Assembly: GCA_029936425.1 (NCBI GenBank)
Contig: JAPYSU010000005.1
Coordinates: 62,001 to 126,000 of the forward strand
From: Litorimonas sp.
GTDB lineage: Bacteria > Pseudomonadota > Alphaproteobacteria > Caulobacterales > Maricaulaceae
Length of the DNA stretch: 64,000 nt
Direction: 5' to 3'
Shown: positions 15,239 to 23,057 of the stretch, piece by piece
Position numbering within the stretch: the first letter of the stretch is position 1
How the letters are laid out: each line of letters begins with the position of its first letter
Position numbers and translations under genes: made by a program
The notes under the pieces: model-generated
Seen by the model: the letters and a program-made list of their open reading frames with translations, nothing else
The model's database searches: none
Told to the model about the DNA's origin: nothing

Positions 15239-15659
15239 TAAATCACATAAGCACGAATCCGATTCAGGGCAAGGCGAAAGCCTTGATGAACTGTTGAGAC
15301 GGCTGAGGCCTTACCAGAAAGCACGGCAGAAAAAGTTTGAAATCTTATTTGCTTTAGTCAAGCCCATCTTTGCTAAATTTGGGATAAGTGTTTCTAGTGT
15401 TGGCGGAAGCTGTCCTTTGCAAATCGAGGGGCGGTTTGATGGTGTCTGCTATTATTTTCGAGCGCGAGGAGAAGAGTTTTCCTTTACCGTTGCTGCAACA
15501 CAAGAAGAGATATTCAATAGTCCGATTTATTGCTTCTCACAGCAATACGGTGATTGGCCAGACGCGGGCCACATGTCTAGATTTGAAGGTCTATTGCTTG
15601 TCGGATATTGCGTAAACCTGGCCCGCCAAGCCCTCTCCAAACAGGAGGGGGATAAGTGA
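15231..15659 (+). CDS. Unknown early protein
   Basis: A 142-residue protein starting MPDKSHKHESDSGQGESLDE. ATG 15231 was chosen because the perfect ribosome site AAGGAGGT ends five bases before it. Charged N terminus, then a mixed hydrophobic core containing four Cys residues. No recognised family. Confidence 0.68.
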   Translation: MPDKSHKHESDSGQGESLDELLRRLRPYQKARQKKFEILFALVKPIFAKFGISVSSVGGSCPLQIEGRFDGVCYYFRARGEEFSFTVAATQEEIFNSPIYCFSQQYGDWPDAGHMSRFEGLLLVGYCVNLARQALSKQEGDK

Positions 15660-15886
15660 GCGATATATTCATAATAGGCGGCGTTAAAATCCGTATAAAG
15701 AAAATAGGCTCACGGTTTTATATTCAGCATAAGGGCCGGTTTTTCTGGCACGATATTTATGACCAATACGGCCTGTTTTTTCGCGGCCCGAGCCTAAGTT
15801 TCAAGACGCGAAAAGAAGCCGAAGAGCGAGTCAAAGAGGTCTCTTTTGAACACACCCTCAATTCCAAAGAGGGGGAAGGTAAGTGA
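15656..15886 (+). CDS. Small unknown early protein
   Basis: A 76-residue basic protein, GTG start overlapping the previous TGA. Aromatic-rich middle (SRFYIQHKGRFFWHDIYDQY) suggests a beta-rich fold. No family recognised. Confidence 0.62.
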   Translation: MSDIFIIGGVKIRIKKIGSRFYIQHKGRFFWHDIYDQYGLFFRGPSLSFKTRKEAEERVKEVSFEHTLNSKEGEGK

Positions 15887-15996
15887 GTGATAAACCGACC
15901 AAACCCCTAAATTACGCCGAGCGCACCCATGTGAGTGAAGCGCTTAAAAAGGCTCTTGCTTCTATGGGCAAGCCTAAGACACGGAACTCCAAATAA
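15883..15996 (+). CDS. Very small unknown protein, 37 residues
   Basis: A GTG-started frame, MSDKPTKPLNYAERTHVSEA plus 17 residues, basic at the C terminus. GTG overlaps the preceding TGA (GTGA) and the TAA overlaps the helicase ATG (TAATG). It is probably translated by coupling ahead of the helicase. Function unknown. Confidence 0.58.
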   Translation: MSDKPTKPLNYAERTHVSEALKKALASMGKPKTRNSK

Positions 15997-17399
15997 TGGG
16001 GGCCGCTCTTTCAATCGTCACAGATGAAACGGTTGCCCCTGTTCACTCGTCAATGGCGGAGCAAGCCTTGCTGGGAGCTATGCTGCATTACAACGAATTG
16101 GCAGAAGGTATTCGCGTTTTCTTGACGCCAGATGATTTCTACAGCCCTCTTCACGGCGATATTTACCGTATCATTCTGGAAGGCACAAAGCGCGGTCAGC
16201 CCGTTGATATTATCACGCTTAACCACGCCCTTCGCAAGAGCGAATACACCGATGAAGTGGGGGATGACTATGTGGCGTCTCTGTTAGCCGAGAAACCGCA
16301 TAAAGAGGCCGCGCCGCAATATGCCCGCATCATAGCCGATTGCTCTATGCGCCGCAAAACACAAGCCCGCGTCCATGCCTTCAATGAAAAGATTGACGAG
16401 CAAGAGGATTTAAACGCCAATATTCTGGTGAGCAATTTTGCCGATGAATTAAGCCTAATCGCCAAGCGCGGAGTGGGGCAGTCGGCCTTTGTCAATCCCG
16501 CCGAGGCTGGCCATGCTCTGCTTACGCAAGAGAAGCCCGCCCAAATTCCAACGGGATGGAGAGCGGTTGATGAAATGGCCATGCTTGACCGCCAAGCTAT
16601 CACCTTGCTTGCAGGTCATACCTCAATGGGTAAGTCAGCCGTTGCGGTTGATATAGCCCGCCGCGTTGCCCGCATGGGATATCGTGTGGATTTCTTCTCA
16701 ATGGAGATGAACGATAAACAGGTTGCAGCCCGTATGATGAGCGCGACAATGGCCGAGGGTTCAGATGTGAACAATCCGAGGGGCCTAGCCTATTTCAAGC
16801 TTATGCGCTCTCACGGCCTGAGTGACGCGGCCAAGGGACTAGCGCAAGAGACGCTTAAAGACCTGCCCGCGCTTAACCTTGATTGCACCCCCGGATTGAC
16901 TGTCTCCGATATTGGAGCGCGTTTGTCAGAAGATATTCGGCCCCTGGATTTAGTCATAGTCGATTACGTCAATAAGGTCTCTCTCGATGATATGAATCAG
17001 AAGATGCGCCATGACCTTCAAATTGGCGAAGTGGCAAACCGTTTGCGGGATATGGCGAAGGCGAGAGATTGCGCTGTTCTGCTTCTCTGCCAGTTAAACC
17101 GCAACAGCGTTTCACGCGACCAGAAGGCCCCTGAATTGTCTGACCTGAAAGACAGTGCGGTCTTAGAGCAAGCCGCCGATACGGTCTTATTCTGTCACCG
17201 TCCTGAATACTATTTGGAGCGGAAAATATCACAGATTGAAGCCTCTGGTGAACAGCCGACACTCGATGACCAAGTGGCCTTGCGAGAGGTCAAAAACCAA
17301 CTCTATATCATCTGCGCCAAGCAACGGATGGGGCCAATCGGTCAGCGTCAGCTTAACGCGCATATGCACTACAATTACATTACGGAGCAGAGCGCATGA
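15996..17399 (+). CDS. Replicative DNA helicase, DnaB-like
   Basis: A 467-residue hexameric 5'-3' helicase. The N-terminal DnaB domain spans about residues 18-120, then a linker and a RecA-like motor domain. Walker A is GHTSMGKS at residues 207-214, where most DnaB proteins have Arg-Pro before Ser. Walker B is DLVIVDYVNKV near 308-320, and QLNRNSVSR follows near 364. It unwinds the phage replication fork and needs a loader. The next gene encodes the O-like initiator. Confidence 0.93.
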   Translation: MGAALSIVTDETVAPVHSSMAEQALLGAMLHYNELAEGIRVFLTPDDFYSPLHGDIYRIILEGTKRGQPVDIITLNHALRKSEYTDEVGDDYVASLLAEKPHKEAAPQYARIIADCSMRRKTQARVHAFNEKIDEQEDLNANILVSNFADELSLIAKRGVGQSAFVNPAEAGHALLTQEKPAQIPTGWRAVDEMAMLDRQAITLLAGHTSMGKSAVAVDIARRVARMGYRVDFFSMEMNDKQVAARMMSATMAEGSDVNNPRGLAYFKLMRSHGLSDAAKGLAQETLKDLPALNLDCTPGLTVSDIGARLSEDIRPLDLVIVDYVNKVSLDDMNQKMRHDLQIGEVANRLRDMAKARDCAVLLLCQLNRNSVSRDQKAPELSDLKDSAVLEQAADTVLFCHRPEYYLERKISQIEASGEQPTLDDQVALREVKNQLYIICAKQRMGPIGQRQLNAHMHYNYITEQSA

Positions 17400-18262
17400 G
17401 CGAAAAGCCATTTTTCTGGTCGTGGCAGGACGCCATTACGGAGTCCGACCTGAAGGCCACAACGCGCCTTGTGTTGCTCACTTTGGCCACCTTTATGAAC
17501 GCTAAAAACACGGCTGCGCACCCTACACAAGAGGAGCTTGCAAGATGCTCCGGCCTGTCAATTCGTGCGGTCAAATCCAATTTGAAGTTAGCTATAGATG
17601 CGGGTTTTTTGGAGGTCTCAAAGCATGGTTTTGGGGGTCAAAAATGGGCAAATAATCAATACAAAGCCGTCATGCCTACACCCTCAAAAGGTAGTGCAGC
17701 AGGTGCACCTGATAGCGAAAAGGTAGTGCAGCAGGTTCCAAAAGGTAGTGCACCTAACGACCAAAAGGTAGTGCAGGAGGTGCACACTAATAACCCAGTT
17801 AATAACCCAATAATAACCCAAACGCGCGAGGGCGCGGTAAATCAACCAAAACAACCACCCGAAAAGCCCTTACCGAAAGAACGGTTAAACACCGGACTAG
17901 AGGTATGGGAGGCAAGTTACACCGAATTTATTGCGGCGCTCGGCAAATCCAAGGTTGCCGTGAGCGCGGATGCCAAGCGGTTTTTGCGAGTAGTGCGGCT
18001 CCGTGAGGATAAATCGCCGAAAGCTATTGGCGCGGCGGTTGCGGCGCGATGCCGTGACGAAAAGAAAAACAATCCAGATGCGGAGAAATACCGCAAGTCC
18101 CTCGCCACAATTCTCGATGACGGCCTGTTTGAAACGTATTTCGAGCCAGACGGCCCAAAGGTCGAGTTTGAGGATGGTGTTGCCCGTATGCGCCGAGAAG
18201 AGGCGGAAAACGAGGCTTGGATAAAATCCCAATACGAAAAAACGAAGGAGACAGCACAATGA
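17396..18262 (+). CDS. O-like replication initiator with HTH domain
   Basis: A 288-residue protein. Residues 1-95 hold a winged helix-turn-helix (HPTQEELARCSGLSIRAVKS) of the kind in phage replication proteins. Residues 97-142 are a low-complexity linker coded by tandem DNA repeats. Residues 170-288 are a basic helical domain that could contact the helicase. Gene order helicase then initiator, with a four-base overlap, and the repeats inside the gene suggest an initiator that binds an origin within its own coding region, as lambda O does. The exact family is not certain. Confidence 0.82.
   Translation: MSEKPFFWSWQDAITESDLKATTRLVLLTLATFMNAKNTAAHPTQEELARCSGLSIRAVKSNLKLAIDAGFLEVSKHGFGGQKWANNQYKAVMPTPSKGSAAGAPDSEKVVQQVPKGSAPNDQKVVQEVHTNNPVNNPIITQTREGAVNQPKQPPEKPLPKERLNTGLEVWEASYTEFIAALGKSKVAVSADAKRFLRVVRLREDKSPKAIGAAVAARCRDEKKNNPDAEKYRKSLATILDDGLFETYFEPDGPKVEFEDGVARMRREEAENEAWIKSQYEKTKETAQ
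17686..17820. other. Candidate phage replication origin (iterons plus AT-rich repeats)
   Basis: Four copies of AAAAGGTAGTGCA start at 17686, 17718, 17740 and 17763 (spacings 32, 22 and 23, near three, two and two helical turns). A palindrome CAGGTGCACCTG lies at 17700-17711. Directly after come three TAATAACCCA repeats at 17788, 17800 and 17811, an AT-rich stretch suited to melting. The layout matches the lambda origin inside gene O. Function is inferred from layout. Confidence 0.7.
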
Positions 18263-18453
18263 GAGACCTTTGGACGAAGGAGGGAGCCATTGCCGTCAAG
18301 GCACAGATTGAAAGCTATTGGCTTAAGAGGGGGTTTGAGGTCGAGGTGAAGGTTGTCGCCAGCGAGTTCACGTCGATACTCCGCAAGGCCCGCTTTGATG
18401 TTCGCTCAAATCTTGTGAACGGTCTGCCAAAGGAGCTTCGCCGTGCAGGGTAG
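18259..18453 (+). CDS. Unknown early protein, 64 residues
   Basis: A 64-residue protein starting MRDLWTKEGAIAVKAQIESY and ending in LVNGLPKELRRAG. The pattern (WTxEGA..L...IE.YW..RG and NGLP near the end) recurs in alphaproteobacterial phages and is of unknown function. ATGA overlap with the initiator gene. Confidence 0.72.
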   Translation: MRDLWTKEGAIAVKAQIESYWLKRGFEVEVKVVASEFTSILRKARFDVRSNLVNGLPKELRRAG

Positions 18454-18847
18454 GTCAGGACTTCCCGCAACAGGTTTTTGCCATGATTGCTCTGCTGCCG
18501 TTGAAGGACAGTTTAGGCGCTGCCGAGATTGCAAACTGGCACAACGACGAAGGGTCAAGCGCGAAGGGATGCGCAAGGCGCGGGCCACTCAAAAGCAGAT
18601 AGCCTCTATCGCGGAGAAGCAGAAGAAAGCCAATGAGATAACAAGGGCAGAGCTTCGCCGGCGTATCCGCGAAAAGAAAATCCAGGGCCTAGAGCCGAAG
18701 GTTAGGACAAAATACCTGACACTTAAGAAACAGGCCCGCCGAGCCGAAACGTATGGCCAAGGCGTAAGGGCAAGACATCTAATCGAATACGCCAACCGAA
18801 TAGCGGGCCTTACCCCCGTAACAGAACCGAAAGGAAATTGGGCATGA
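18443..18847 (+). CDS. Zinc-ribbon-like basic protein
   Basis: A 134-residue, strongly basic protein. CHDC at residues 13-16 and CRDC near residue 27 make a four-Cys metal site. A long Lys/Arg-rich helix follows. GTG start at 18443 overlaps the previous gene. Likely binds nucleic acid. Confidence 0.65.
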   Translation: MQGRSGLPATGFCHDCSAAVEGQFRRCRDCKLAQRRRVKREGMRKARATQKQIASIAEKQKKANEITRAELRRRIREKKIQGLEPKVRTKYLTLKKQARRAETYGQGVRARHLIEYANRIAGLTPVTEPKGNWA

Positions 18848-19050
18848 GTGACAGTCACACTACCGCGAAAGACCAAATAGACCTCATGCAAGACGGGCAC
18901 GTTAGTGAGGAATTAGCCAGATGGTGTTTCAAGATATCTTACGGAGTTTCAAAGGCGGTCACTAAAATGCCTTTGTCAAAGTCCGATAAAGTAAGAGCGC
19001 TTCGCTTGTCCGCTATCATGATTTTGAACCTAACGGCGGAGGATCGGTGA
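18844..19050 (+). CDS. Small unknown early protein
   Basis: A 68-residue protein starting MSDSHTTAKDQIDLMQDGHV, mainly helical, with ATGA overlap with the preceding gene. No family recognised. Confidence 0.62.
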   Translation: MSDSHTTAKDQIDLMQDGHVSEELARWCFKISYGVSKAVTKMPLSKSDKVRALRLSAIMILNLTAEDR

Positions 19051-19301
19051 TGCCTTGCACACCAACAACCCTGCCAAACGGCATGACCGCTATTGTTTGC
19101 ACACGATCCCGAAAATGCAAATGCGGAAATCGAGCAACCCAGCTTTGTGACTGGAAAGTCCCTCATAAAAAATCTGGAACGTGTGACGCTCCGCTTTGTC
19201 GCCAATGCTCGACGCCACCCGCCCCAAACAAAGACCTTTGCCCGAAACACTCCGCCGAATGGCAGGACAGACTAACCCCACCAGAGAAGGACACCCAATG
19301 A
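19050..19301 (+). CDS. Small Cys-rich protein
   Basis: An 83-residue protein with eight or nine Cys residues in pairs (KCKCGN, QLCDW, GTCDAPLCRQC, LCPKH), a pattern for two zinc sites. ATG 19050 has GGAGG at 19038-19042. It is one of a run of small Cys-rich genes in this operon. Function unknown. Confidence 0.66.
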   Translation: MPCTPTTLPNGMTAIVCTRSRKCKCGNRATQLCDWKVPHKKSGTCDAPLCRQCSTPPAPNKDLCPKHSAEWQDRLTPPEKDTQ

Positions 19302-19780
19302 CCCAAGCTAAAACTAGAAAGGTCAGTTTGGTCAATAGACTTATACTGTGGGGTATTAGTCAAACGGACGTGACTAAGCGTATTTCTATCACGACTTTCA
19401 AAGGAACGCCCATTTTGAGGCGATATTGTTTTTTTATGGATGACGAATACATGCATAAAGGCCAGATAAGAAATAAGCTTCCCTGGTGGTGTCCTTTCAA
19501 TCTACTTCTTCATTGTTGGAGGGCAAAATCTGGTTCAGAAGAATTTCACGACCATCCACGTTGGTCTATAACTATTTTGCTTCGCGGTAAGATAATTGAA
19601 AAGACGCCCTGGAGCTTAAGGTTTTTGCGTCCGGGCAGTGTTGTTTTTCGGAGTAGAAAGGCCATTCACGCCTTTTACTTAGCGCCTGAGTTTCGCGGAA
19701 AAACGTGGACTTTATTTATAGTTGGGCGGCGAAAACACCCGCAAAATACCTATACCGTTCACCCGCAAAAAGCCACTTAA
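19298..19780 (+). CDS. Cupin-fold-like phage protein
   Basis: A 160-residue protein. EEFHDHPRWSITILLRGKII and RPGSVVFRSRKAIHAFYL have the two-strand arrangement of a cupin with His residues for a metal. Similar phage proteins occur in operons like this one. Enzymatic role unknown. ATGA overlap with the Cys-rich gene. Confidence 0.66.
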   Translation: MTQAKTRKVSLVNRLILWGISQTDVTKRISITTFKGTPILRRYCFFMDDEYMHKGQIRNKLPWWCPFNLLLHCWRAKSGSEEFHDHPRWSITILLRGKIIEKTPWSLRFLRPGSVVFRSRKAIHAFYLAPEFRGKTWTLFIVGRRKHPQNTYTVHPQKAT

Positions 19781-19790
19781 GGAGTTTGAT

Positions 19791-20054
19791 ATGACCCAAG
19801 AGACAGAGAGCGTTGAGGAAATGACCGCAAGTGTTTTGCGACTGTTGGAATTTAATCTCAAATCAACACCTGTGACGCTTGAAAAAACCACAAACCTAAT
19901 CACCCGCCTATCCAAAGACCTTGCAGAGAGTGAGCGGGAGAAGGCGACGATGAACGGATGGTTAGATGCTATACTTGAAGACCCAACTGTATTCCTCGGA
20001 ATAAAAAGAGCCATCCGAGAATCCCGCCAAGCCCTGAAAGGCGGTGAGGGATGA
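19791..20054 (+). CDS. Unknown helical early protein
   Basis: An 87-residue protein, charged and helical, starting MTQETESVEEMTASVLRLLE. Strong ribosome site AAGGAG ends about seven bases upstream of ATG. It resembles a small terminase-like or regulatory helical protein, but no family is clear. Confidence 0.62.
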   Translation: MTQETESVEEMTASVLRLLEFNLKSTPVTLEKTTNLITRLSKDLAESEREKATMNGWLDAILEDPTVFLGIKRAIRESRQALKGGEG

Positions 20055-20197
20055 GCGATAAGTGTTCAGACTGCCCGCCAAAGTATTGGCCCATAGACGA
20101 GACCCGTTGCCTTTCGTGTCCGTTAAGACCGAGGCCAGACAAGAGCAATAAGGACAAGGCCACTCCTATTTATTCACAACAGGGAGCCAAGTCATGA
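20051..20197 (+). CDS. Very small zinc-binding-like protein, 48 residues
   Basis: A frame of 48 codons starting MSDKCSDCPPKYWPIDETRC, with Cys residues at 5, 8, 20 and 23, a four-Cys metal site. ATGA overlap with the gene before and with the gene after. Function unknown. Confidence 0.62.
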   Translation: MSDKCSDCPPKYWPIDETRCLSCPLRPRPDKSNKDKATPIYSQQGAKS

Positions 20198-20409
20198 GCG
20201 ATAAGATGGATTTCGACAAATGCCCCGAATGTGGCGCTCCCGATAATTTTTGCATGTGTTTAGACGATGAAGATACCTGCGAATATTGCGGTGCGGAACT
20301 TGGAACATGCGGTTGCGAGTATGTGGATTGCGGAATGGGGCCGGATGGGCAGTGCAGCAAGGCGGGTTCTGAGGAGTGCGATTGGGATTGTGGGAGGACA
20401 CGACTATGA
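20194..20409 (+). CDS. Small Cys-rich acidic protein
   Basis: A 71-residue, strongly acidic protein with about a dozen Cys residues (CPECGAPDNFCMC, CEYCGAELGTCGCEYVDCG). Many Cys pairs suggest two or three zinc sites. It begins with the same 17 bases as the next gene (MSDKMD versus MSDKME). Confidence 0.62.
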   Translation: MSDKMDFDKCPECGAPDNFCMCLDDEDTCEYCGAELGTCGCEYVDCGMGPDGQCSKAGSEECDWDCGRTRL

Positions 20410-20930
20410 GCGATAAGATGGAGAAGGCTTTTCAGAACTATGAAAGCCTAACACTTACAGCAGCACCCGCAGATACTAGCACCCCTGCGCTGCTTAAATT
20501 TATTCTAGCCTGTGAGCAAAACGCCTTCAAAGCTGGTCACCAAGCCAGAGCGGAGGAAAGCGGGTGTTCGTGTGATGATGTAGATTTTGGAACGTATACA
20601 GAAACCGTTTTATTAGCCGAACATCCTACAATGAAAGGTTATTTTGACAGGCGGGAAAAAGAGTTTGGAAAACGCAGTCCGGGAGTTTGTGTGGATGCCT
20701 GTCTCGCGCTGGAAGTCACAAGATTGTGGAATGAAGGAATTGGGACGCTGGGATGCTGTTGTGGGCATAATAAAGCCCCTTCTTTCATCAACATTTTTCC
20801 CGACGATATGTCAAAAGCTTTGGCTCTGGGATATGAAATTTATCGCTTTCCAAATGACCCTGAACGTGAAGATACGGTTGTTCCCAAGTCTGTCCTTCGC
20901 AAAAACCCCCAAAGGAAACATAATGGCTAA
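20406..20930 (+). CDS. Unknown phage protein with Cys-His motif
   Basis: A 174-residue protein with LWNEGIGTLGCCCGHNKAPS near residue 115, a segment that recurs in phage proteins of unknown role. The Cys-Cys-Cys-x-His cluster could bind metal. ATG 20406 overlaps the previous TGA. Confidence 0.68.
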   Translation: MSDKMEKAFQNYESLTLTAAPADTSTPALLKFILACEQNAFKAGHQARAEESGCSCDDVDFGTYTETVLLAEHPTMKGYFDRREKEFGKRSPGVCVDACLALEVTRLWNEGIGTLGCCCGHNKAPSFINIFPDDMSKALALGYEIYRFPNDPEREDTVVPKSVLRKNPQRKHNG

Positions 20931-21546
20931 AGCAAAGCTATGGTATATCGTAAACGTGCGGTCAGGGCGGGAGCTATTCTTGCATGAGCTATTCGTTAGC
21001 ACAGGGTTTGATGTTTACTCGCCTTTCGAGACGAAGTTTCAGGCCCCTCGGTCACGCAAGGCACGAGCAGAGCGCCAAGCCTCTCGCCCATATGCAGACC
21101 CGCTATTCAAAGGCTATCTTTTTGTTGGAACGGATAGGGATATTGACGATGCTCTTATGGGCATGGCTTATATCATCGACAGACGCGCCGATGCCTATTC
21201 ATTTATGGTGCATAGGGACGCACCAGTTGTTTTGACGTGTGATGACATGGAAAAATGGCAAAAGTCTCTGTATGAGGCTCACAGCGCCCGCAAACGCATT
21301 GTATTACGTGGTTATGACCCGCGAAAGGACGCCCGCAAGAACCAAAAGCGGCTTTATGGTCAGGAGGCTATCACAATCCCGAACTTTACGAGGGGCGAGA
21401 AGGTCAAGTTTATCACTGGCGGCTTTGAGGGCTTAGGGGCCGAAGTCACAGAATGCGGGGATGAGGGGATTAAGGTTATGACCAAGTTTTTCGGCGTTGA
21501 GCGCGAGATTGTGGTTGACCCGTATGAATTGCAAAAAGCGTCTTGA
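20923..21546 (+). CDS. NusG paralogue, candidate antiterminator
   Basis: A 207-residue protein with NusG architecture. Residues 5-110 match an NGN domain (LWYIVNVRSGRELFLHELF, PLFKGYLFVGTDRDIDDALM) and residues 148-205 a KOW domain (FTRGEKVKFITGGFEGLGAE, then DPYEL). NusG proteins bind RNA polymerase and ribosome or Rho. A phage-coded extra copy at the end of the early operon, before the late genes, suggests an operon-specific antiterminator like RfaH or LoaP. ATG 20923 chosen; GGAAAC upstream is modest. An upstream frame without ribosome site was ignored. Confidence 0.85.
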   Translation: MAKAKLWYIVNVRSGRELFLHELFVSTGFDVYSPFETKFQAPRSRKARAERQASRPYADPLFKGYLFVGTDRDIDDALMGMAYIIDRRADAYSFMVHRDAPVVLTCDDMEKWQKSLYEAHSARKRIVLRGYDPRKDARKNQKRLYGQEAITIPNFTRGEKVKFITGGFEGLGAEVTECGDEGIKVMTKFFGVEREIVVDPYELQKAS

Positions 21547-21693
21547 CCTATATATTGCGGTATGCTACGCGTAGCGTAACTGGATAGCCGTCTGCGACCA
21601 CTCGAACGAATGTAAGGCATCGCTACCAAACTGCCCCAAGGGTCGATAATCGGCTTTTCCGCGTGGCAGCTTTGGGCTAAGTGCGGCTTAAAA

Positions 21694-21888
21694 TTATTCC
21701 CTATTCGGATTTGTAAGCGTTCCGCTCTCGAGCCATTCAATCACACGCCAGTAGATTTCAGGTATCGTTTCAATCTCGCCGGAGCATTGGCGCAACACGG
21801 TTGAGCGGTTCAATCCAACAAACCGCCCCCAAGAGGAAAGATTGAAGCCTAAAGCCTCAATCCTTTTTTTGTATTCTTTGTGGGTCAT
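21694..21888 (-). CDS. Small HTH-like regulator
   Basis: A 64-residue protein with a helix-turn-helix-like centre (LSSWGRFVGLNRSTVLRQCS) followed by IPEIYWRVIEWLESG, a typical C-terminal helix of XRE/YdaS-like phage regulators. It runs leftward, convergent with the NusG-like gene, and overlaps the upstream leftward gene. It may act on the promoter region around 22191-22207. Confidence 0.65.
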   Translation of the reverse strand: MTHKEYKKRIEALGFNLSSWGRFVGLNRSTVLRQCSGEIETIPEIYWRVIEWLESGTLTNPNRE

Positions 21889-22133
21889 GTGGCTTTAAAC
21901 TTTGACGGCATGTCGTGCAAAAACGAAATATCAATTTGACATCCATCGGGGACGAGGGCGTTTCTTATCGCGATTCGCTTGGTGGTTAATTCCCAGGCTT
22001 TCAAATGACGCTCAACATAGAAGGCGGCTTTTGCAGATTTTGCATTAGTGTGCATTCTAGCCTTTTTATCGAAGCGCTTTTCTAGCCACCTTGCGCGAGC
22101 TACTGATTTATTTGCTTGTGTGAGCTTATCCAT
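21885..22133 (-). CDS. Unknown small leftward protein
   Basis: An 82-residue basic helical protein starting MDKLTQANKSVARARWLEKR. ATG 22133 has GGAG nine bases upstream. The TGA overlaps the downstream HTH gene's ATG. Perhaps the first gene of a two-gene regulatory unit. Confidence 0.6.
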   Translation of the reverse strand: MDKLTQANKSVARARWLEKRFDKKARMHTNAKSAKAAFYVERHLKAWELTTKRIAIRNALVPDGCQIDISFLHDMPSKFKAT

Positions 22134-22589
22134 TTTCGTTCTCCGTTTTGATTGGCTTGATTGCCTGAACAAGTATCTTATTTCACACCTTGTTGCGGGA
22201 TGCAACACCTAATTTACATTATTATTCATTATTTTCACCGAATAGCAGGCGCTCTACACAATCAATGAGCCTAGAGCCTTTAACCTATGAGAGTGTCCTG
22301 CTTCTTATTTCCCTTGCTCAGGCCGCTTCTATATGCAAGAATCCAGTTGTTATGACGTGGAGAGCATACTGGCTAACCTTATAGCAGGTCAGGGCTTATC
22401 TACCGAACCAAGGGTCGTATCGTCCTGTTTCCGCAGGGTTAAGATACAGCCCCTTTTCTTATTCCCCGCATTCCTTCAACGCTAAAAGCGGATAGGCGTA
22501 GTCTCATCTAACCCTGCCAGTGCGTTGCGGGATAAGCATACATTTGGACGCCAAGGGTTAGTATCCGCAATTATTCTATGGAGGGACGC
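22134..22589. promoter_or_regulatory. Structured intergenic region before the late operon
   Basis: About 455 bases between the leftward HTH pair and the first late gene. A palindrome TGTTGC-GGGAT-GCAACA lies at 22191-22207. The 10-mer GTTGCGGGAT recurs at 22524-22533. Long-range inverted repeats pair GCAGGGTTA (22433-22441) with TAACCCTGC (22509-22517) and GCGGATA (22488-22494) with TATCCGC (22562-22568). A 39-codon frame (22265-22384) has no ribosome site and is not called. The region may hold the late promoter and an RNA element. Confidence 0.5.
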
Positions 22590-22889
22590 ATGCGCCAGTC
22601 TGTTGCAAGAATTGGCCGCGTTCGGATGAAGGCAGGCGGCGCTGATGTGCGTGTGCTTGATGTTGCAAAGCGCAACGAGGTTCAATCTGCATTGGTCAAT
22701 GACGCCTCTTACTTAGCTGATAGCGGCGATAACCTAAGTGGCTATGCAATAGTGACTTGGGGTGAGGGCATGGCGGCGGGTGTCGCATTAAAGTTCATTG
22801 AAGGCTCAACCGTTGAGCAAACATCAATCCCACACTTCGCGCAAAGCAATATCGCTCGCGTTATGCGGGCTAACTATCTCACAGACTAG
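22590..22889 (+). CDS. First late gene, unknown function
   Basis: A 99-residue protein starting MRQSVARIGRVRMKAGGADV, with a mixed fold and no recognised domain. ATG 22590 chosen because GGAGGG lies five bases upstream. It precedes the terminase genes. Confidence 0.65.
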   Translation: MRQSVARIGRVRMKAGGADVRVLDVAKRNEVQSALVNDASYLADSGDNLSGYAIVTWGEGMAAGVALKFIEGSTVEQTSIPHFAQSNIARVMRANYLTD

Positions 22890-22898
22890 GAGGTCAGC

Positions 22899-23057
22899 AT
22901 GGACGATAAGCAACTAAGACTAGAAGCCATAAGACTGGCCAAAGGCGATATCAGCAAAGCCGAGAGCATTGTTAACTACGTGGAGCAGGGATGGCTTGAG
23001 AACAGGTCGCCTCTTGAGGCCGCGATAGGTCAGATAGCGGTTCAGGGTCGTGACTGA
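22899..23057 (+). CDS. Small late protein, 52 residues
   Basis: A frame starting MDDKQLRLEAIRLAKGDISK, ending in GQIAVQGRD, helical and acidic to neutral. AGGAGG lies eight bases upstream. Overlaps the small terminase gene by eight bases. Confidence 0.62.
   Translation: MDDKQLRLEAIRLAKGDISKAESIVNYVEQGWLENRSPLEAAIGQIAVQGRD

Noticed and set aside
20644..20922. Upstream extension of the NusG-like frame
   Set aside because: It overlaps the preceding gene in another frame, and the NusG domain begins just after ATG 20923.
21541..21693. GCTACGCGTAGC palindrome (21564-21575) after the NusG-like gene as a terminator
   Set aside because: A perfect 12-base palindrome without loop or T run. It could be a binding site, but evidence for a terminator is lacking.
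22265..22384. 39-codon frame in the intergenic region
   Set aside because: No ribosome site or coupling to a neighbour. It could be real, but nothing supports it.
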